Below, in pieces: positions 9,401-9,612 of a DNA stretch of 9,612 nt. The notes under the pieces were generated by a model. It was not told the origin of the DNA and searched no databases. It saw nothing but the letters and a program-made list of their open reading frames with translations. The stretch is taken from NCBI GenBank assembly GCA_902766185.1, contig CACXCQ010000275.1:1-9612 (forward strand). The letters are read 5' to 3'. Each line of letters opens with the position of its first letter. Positions within the stretch are counted from its first letter, which is position 1. Source of the stretch: an uncultured Eubacteriales bacterium. Its GTDB lineage: Bacteria > Bacillota > Clostridia > Peptostreptococcales > Anaerovoracaceae. The position numbers were made by a program, and so were the translations under genes.

Positions 9401-9612
9401 CCGCGGACGCCACCCTGAAACTGAAGTACGACGGGGCATACGTCTCCGGGGCCACCGTGAAGGCGGATCTGTGGATGGAATCCCTGCAGTTCGAGGCGGA
9501 GTCCTCTGAAGCGGAAGACACCTTCCAGTGGCTCACCGTGGATGACGACGCCGACCCGGTGATCTCCATCGATGAGGGCGGCAAGGTCACCATGAACCGC
9601 ACCGGAACGGCG
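385..9612 (+). CDS. Giant secreted multidomain surface protein (partial, C-terminus beyond window)
   Basis: The frame is open from the ATG at 385 to the window end with no stop: 3,076 codons visible. A signal peptide directs export. The modules then run in order: FG-GAP/VCBS-like propeller, unassigned beta-rich region, fibronectin III, several Ig-like domains, InlB B-repeat-like modules, GLUG-like beta-helix, a CxxH...CxxCG motif, and Big_3/Big_2-type Ig domains. Such mosaics are typical of adhesins and other cell-surface proteins in Gram-positive anaerobes. No enzyme active site is recognised, so binding or structure is the safest role; a pore-forming or toxin-like function for the 650-1010 region is only a suggestion. 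About 31 cysteines are visible, many for an exported Firmicutes protein. An anchor (LPXTG, S-layer or choline-binding repeats) is expected after the visible part. The gene is GC-rich while its promoter is AT-rich. Nothing else is encoded in the window, so operon partners are unknown. Confidence 0.93.
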   Translation, partial: MKELPKKIIAFLTAFVFAFTGAFMFNGLGNMVYADTGSPAESSEGQETSYDKGGGVLEDFGFDTSKIPETYDADSTDNPYGSDVTTMCEMSEMVKIETSVPYEEDDQGHRTPQPFVSATTDLYGHNAKLDGEYATLKNSAQGEQDINGPGAYAFVAATDVDVKGSGRDSGAAMLYTNYKHYKKGDTEPDHNIYMKIFDPKTGNIESEPIQISSFIQNRLVWDYQIQSQLQITAGDFDNDTVDEIAVYVPAATDGAAARVAIYDLTNGTDCSDPFNKNSWQNAWNYVLPKNNAQIVEYDPYDGGGQDRYFMSNFYNNIDLAAGDADNDGSCDLVISYGASDVGRDSKEKKSIQLSLPSTTVVLYGSNGSAIHGGQMLRDSQTLDYGDDALIRVSTAFGDLDGDGNEEMIIGGQRQSEQSDNTSRALGKYTYDADSKSMVLEKLDNISIIDGDWSEDEDHNKTWASGNGWDAYYYSIPAMKTNIAVGDIMGKSSKSKIYMDSVLYSYDNGFTLVDELEDKSPNDPQDPSGKKKGSAIFTDLHGLYDMADKQVEYFEYGADVGNYTMSEGDYVTVHRVTQPRGGEIGEDMNILSDAGMIVAVDDDDNGLELTAQHNISAYSRSTEGAPITLFAADTDMDSAVLKYTGKHDLEYQDPKVIAVLASAPYYKDVADYDNGHMLDFCETTYGESTGNGREFGSNLEFTIGVYTNHAFDLGVKTLGLVNFVGFDVGSALGYKYTKEAGDSVTNTFEVTYGTAAGENQVVLMSTPVEKYEYIETTAAVDDAGNVTTVSDTREETHTHQPATVTMSVEDYMEVRKHSTSDLPDVTQYITSVPGHPETYPSGKADIPKAVKDKWKKYGKNANKDELDAKPNEDPKHDDVIKKDEYVEYKPDTWEGVGYGAGFISQSISRETDSYHRDASGVYWTFHIGLDWTDIVGEGAAAWYKGGAGLELGTNEVWGTKYSFPKGASYSGTVVNMPREAQSYGYYFSWSLMKYMVYDSKSCSFPVISYFVTDTDTAPPKLPDNISQDFDQTTDSQVGLTWNYSGDAGTMFDIYRYKDFPQGGGNELVGTVKGSDYQIVKDDDGNTLTDSNGKTIREYSFVEDGLSADTKYQYRMKVRSSTTPKESIFSPIIEGRTDVSQKPELSLSSDTLKLYPDGTSTLSVSVANPEEYETGKDYQWQKYDTKTHKWLDEEGETKATLTFAANSSKRVGKYRCRVNLVRKRESAPQYISAFTGACDVSFSKRDVVFGPIRVFDGEGRGPINTGVEVKVSNASSTGTAKPEGKVYFKISGPNGDMTLYTYINPTTGIAQINSIEDLISTVSQQAFVDGGYVITVSYEGNKVFYGCEGTEEYHYLRNIDECTWLSAQSGYRFGENIMATAHLFDFKKQADGSVTRTDITDQVTRMKIFAVDQSGQKTGEALGDFDLAETAGAAKLPLNAKLKSKAWIEVYTGEETEAAGHQVVYTAPMEVSMSVSGKISGAGSLLKPYSFEGEDVTLTGDGSLTEKNIIGTEGGEAKSLADLLKFRYYEASGEKLFDSTDLEQHPEYAQQFIPALYRVAVMAKNKDAQNLLEIFYDIQGLNEAEFLVVGSYYEVTAAPSDENAGSVRMISPILEENVQKLGFSGGSKITLKAEPARGFRVKEWKIEDGQGGIRYQNGNNLLVYTLRSEPTINTGGQVNITVIFEPKNNTLTYETKGAGSISVKPAFATGSAVLEGTEMQFTARADDGWHFKEWRWDNYGGNSSVASGAVSEGGINTKNYTMGDSPAAVYAIFARDTIDLDLQGDLRASYINDGSNPVEDLGKEIALENGKGAPKGSKIRVKTAPGFVPAEDAQWSVEATTPGGTVQPALEEFTVGTSEGVEFDLPDDVTACSVALQTEKGRYSIGLAGQDVSYVVKVDGEEIPADQYDEKLQRISAGARIEITAVPDRGKLFDYWTVDGEQQKSTDPSLVFNISDSMTISAQVKDDTDHTITAKATGGGTAVCTITGHNGEKVVKSIEEEQKQITVYEGESLSICQNPEDPSHIMTEVLMGGKRQDMTDGVFTLESITDDAEIVCGFRPSTYNVISFETDVEGPEPDILDSEGKTLEKGETLEVGTGEDVTFTIQREHDYPCHLMLEDEIIEPTITDVTGEKTKYIFELENISRNMPFTITDRRTYLISSWEEFDSFMQRINLLADKQIKERSKGVIMDDFSMPEDAQLRQFPGEFTGILDGQGHTISDLKIGGESPSNGYSCIFGSIAEGACVKDLTLEGFSAYVVEAIGNGDTDIGNALVARINKGTISGVTLKDCSLTQKTNLDFGEYRSELAGIAAYNMGTIEACQVIDMKLRAERDFPGYGDVGSGIALQNHINQGGLPKYQGTITGCYVEGLQLANTSDGSYYDAGAAFICDDLEELGAGPFVANYYRGPSGAAMQERQGKNARSLTADPDDWEKAEEEMNKPAFAAKLAYFMNKEAKAKLWGVEETGADQPEGDRITPQIIPLGCSDTCQAPVKADFKAGGKEVALYLYPAEYMLPGEESFGTDTPKYWRCGEEAYSPGFGPVLINEDMTFTGENSLKDYVATLSSEEGGTVCFTELKDALNEAASTTMEEPVLTIIGKCAMEDNAFTIASDLTMVLADGAELTMKKQSSIKNKGTFISGEGSTLHKYGSMNNAGLIQVNGTFYNYGSKLTNTGDGTVENRENIICNPHRQGDWKPAEEPNPDGTWTKTSECEVCGNTIHKDVEPDPPVKEIEAIQIVRSPDTGEYVPGEAFTTEGMVVAAIMKDGGRALIDNYTMTVDEDEGSRPIADGDILNELGDMQISVHYEGFASEFMIKVASGITELKIADGDKQVAKGEKLQLQAIWSPEEAKANVEWTSDDESIATVDKNGLVKGVSKGQVRITAATEGLTATCIVKVLEATVSLDLDAQDVLVPLGGSELVAARVSPAVEGEVNWTLPDTSVAGFCVTDEETGEVTVTDTLVTKLSPGSKGVSSAYAPISGTGEGETVITASVTDERGLVIHKECRVEVLPADATLKLKYDGAYVSGATVKADLWMESLQFEAESSEAEDTFQWLTVDDDADPVISIDEGGKVTMNRTGTA
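832..2319 (+). other. FG-GAP/VCBS-type beta-propeller region, residues about 150-645
   Basis: Calcium-loop motifs typical of FG-GAP repeats recur: GDFDNDTVDEIAV (234-246), GDADNDGSCDLVIS (322-335) and GDLDGDGNEEMIIGG (397-411) are clear. Weaker candidates are ATDVDVKGSGRDSGAAML (157-174), GDIMGKSSKSKI (485-496), AVDDDDNGLEL (598-608) and AADTDMDSAVLKY (630-642). In the clear copies the acidic residues fall at the calcium-ligand spacing (for example D235, D237, D239, D242). Spacing of roughly 75-90 residues between the first five fits propeller blades; the last two are closer, so the count could be six or seven. In known proteins such propellers mediate ligand binding. Here it is the first folded module after the signal peptide. 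Confidence 0.8.
2341..3423 (+). other. Unassigned beta-rich region with two amphipathic halves, residues about 653-1013
   Basis: I do not recognise a named family. The first half (about 680-775) has Thr/Ser/Gly-rich flanks around alternating polar/non-polar strands, such as SNLEFTIGVY and LVNFVGFDVGSALGYKY, and ends in QVVLMSTPVEKYEYI. The second half (about 893-990) has a similar order: VYWTFHIGLDW, AAAWYKGGAGLEL, then TVVNMP and an aromatic stretch YGYYFSW. A charged, Lys/Asp-rich linker (about 848-890) separates them. The pattern recalls membrane-inserting hairpins of beta-pore-forming proteins, but no signature such as the MACPF motif is seen. It could equally be an ordinary surface beta-sandwich. 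Confidence 0.4.
3430..3792 (+). other. Fibronectin type III-like domain, residues 1016-1136
   Basis: The segment begins with the proline-rich entry APPKLPDNI and continues with VGLTWNYSGDAGTMFDIYRY, the conserved W strand and the Y-x-[IV]-Y-R strand of FnIII folds. It closes with DGLSADTKYQYRMKVRSS, the tyrosine-corner L-x-x-x-T-x-Y-x-Y-x-[VM] signature, and a final strand to GRTD. An acidic insertion near 1075 (KDDDGNTLTDSNGK) makes it longer than the usual 90 residues. Confidence 0.75.
3793..4062 (+). other. Ig-like domain, residues about 1137-1226
   Basis: YQWQKYD (1176-1182) supplies the Ig core tryptophan, and GKYRCRVNL (1210-1218) supplies the Y-x-C strand. The partner cysteine expected in the earlier STLSVSVA strand is absent, so the usual core disulfide cannot form; this is common in bacterial Ig_3-like versions. 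Confidence 0.65.
4087..5154 (+). other. Three probable Ig-like beta-sandwich modules, residues about 1236-1590
   Basis: Residues 1236-1350 contain EGKVYFKISGPNG and GGYVITVSYEGNKVFYG, the pattern of bacterial Ig-like (Big_3_5-type) domains that end in a Y-x-V-T-x-x-Y-x-G-D/N strand. Residues 1353-1472 follow with FGENIMATAHLFDF and KAWIEVYTGEE, similar in character but not assigned. Residues 1473-1590 (starting at the ISGAG stretch) include LKFRYYEASGEKLF and ALYRVAVMAKN, resembling MBG/YDG-type modules. Borders are approximate and the second and third calls are weak. Confidence 0.45.
5158..6849 (+). other. Tandem InlB B-repeat/Flg_new-like modules, residues about 1592-2155
   Basis: About six diverged units of 80-100 residues are seen. 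The hallmark is a Gly-rich strand, a [VI]-x-[LFI]-x-A-x-P/D-x-G strand, an aromatic F/Y-x-x-W strand, and a closing A-x-F strand. Examples: ITLKAEPARGFRVKEWKI with ITVIFEPK (first unit); MQFTARADDGWHFKEWRW with AVYAIFAR (second); IEITAVPDRGKLFDYWTV with ISAQVKDD (fourth). Units three, five and six are degenerate. In known surface proteins these modules act as stalk-like spacers that hold the binding domain away from the wall. Confidence 0.65.
6847..7779 (+). other. GLUG-like right-handed beta-helix, residues about 2155-2465
   Basis: The entry FTGILDGQGHTISDLKIGG (2206-2224) is the classic start of GLUG-type helices. Rungs follow: YSCIFGSIAEGACVKDLTLEG, ALVARINKGTISGVTLKDC, GIAAYNMGTIEACQVIDMKL and GTITGCYVEGLQL. 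Each has a G-x-I/V turn, and the last ones have an inward cysteine at a similar position (C2288, C2318, C2362). After the helix, residues about 2428-2465 look helical and charged (DDWEKAEEEMNKPAFAAKLA), a usual closing segment in these proteins. Confidence 0.75.
8044..8424 (+). other. Short beta-helix-like stretch, residues about 2554-2680
   Basis: EEGGTVCFTELKDALNEAAS begins like the slot entry of polysaccharide-lyase-type helices (aligned T-V-x-F, then an A-rich helix). Short rungs then repeat: FTIASDLTMVLADGAELTMKK, SIKNKGTFISGEGSTL, SMNNAGLIQVNGTFYN and SKLTNTGDGTVEN. The N-x-G-x-[FIV] turns recur about every 15-20 residues. No catalytic residues are identified. Confidence 0.55.
8428..8532 (+). 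other. CxxH...CxxCG motif, residues 2682-2716
   Basis: C2682-x2-H2685, W2690, W2702, C2708-x2-C2711-G and H2716 form the compact motif seen between domains of many Clostridia surface proteins (C-x-H ... W ... C-x-x-C-G). The arrangement could bind a metal such as zinc or form a redox-sensitive cross-link; neither is shown. It sits at the junction between the beta-helix part and the C-terminal Ig stalk. Confidence 0.6.
8557..8820 (+). other. Big_3-like bacterial Ig domain, residues 2725-2812
   Basis: The pattern Y-x-P-G-E-x-F-x-T-x-G-M-V-V-x-A (2744-2758) followed by DGG, YTMTVDED and ISVHYEGFASEFMIKV matches the bacterial Ig-like group 3 (Big_3) layout. These domains typically lie in cell-wall-proximal stalks. 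Confidence 0.75.
8821..9612 (+). other. Tandem Big_2-like Ig domains, residues 2813-3076 (last one cut)
   Basis: The first (2813-2894) is a textbook Big_2: KQVAKGEKLQLQAIW, then VEWTSDDESIATVDKNGLV, KGVSKGQVRITAAT and TATCIVKV. The second (about 2895-3004) keeps VNWTLPDTSVAGF and GETVITASVTD but carries an insertion around 2945-2980. The third starts near 3005 and runs off the window at DEGGKVTMNRTGTA, just before its last strands. Repeated Big_2 domains usually precede the cell-wall anchor. Confidence 0.8.

Overview
The window holds the start and most of one very large secreted protein gene on the + strand, preceded by about 380 bases of repeat-rich control DNA. The reading frame opens with an ATG at 385 and stays open, without a stop, to the last base (9612). 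At least 3,076 residues are visible and the C-terminus lies outside the window. Translating codon by codon from 385 gives a clean signal peptide followed by a chain of recognisable extracellular modules. I regard the long open frames on the opposite strand as shadows of this gene.

Layout: 1-199 carries three tandem dyads, each built from facing copies of AGTCAATGTTT / AAACATTGACT. A 15-base direct repeat (50-64 and 305-319) brackets two of these dyads and an AT-rich stretch. That stretch holds a good sigma-70-type promoter (TTGAAG, 17 bases, TATAAT at 276-281). A small hairpin (347-364) and a GGAGG ribosome binding site (372-376) lead to the ATG.

Protein order (residues): signal peptide 1-34; FG-GAP/VCBS-like calcium-binding blades about 150-645; an unassigned beta-rich region with two amphipathic, Gly/Thr-rich halves about 650-1010; fibronectin type III-like 1016-1136; Ig-like modules about 1137-1590; a run of InlB B-repeat-like modules about 1592-2155; a GLUG-like beta-helix about 2155-2465; a second short beta-helix-like stretch about 2556-2680; a CxxH...CxxCG motif 2682-2716; then Big_3-like and Big_2-like Ig domains to the window edge.

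Organism: the signal peptide, the GGAGG site at ideal spacing, the AT-rich promoter in front of a GC-rich gene, frequent AGG/AGA and ATA codons, and the mix of InlB-type, GLUG and Big domains suggest an anaerobic Gram-positive bacterium of the Clostridia or a relative (gut or oral type). This is inference; nothing in the window fixes the taxon. The protein is most likely a surface adhesin or a large secreted binding or toxin-like protein. How it is anchored cannot be seen.
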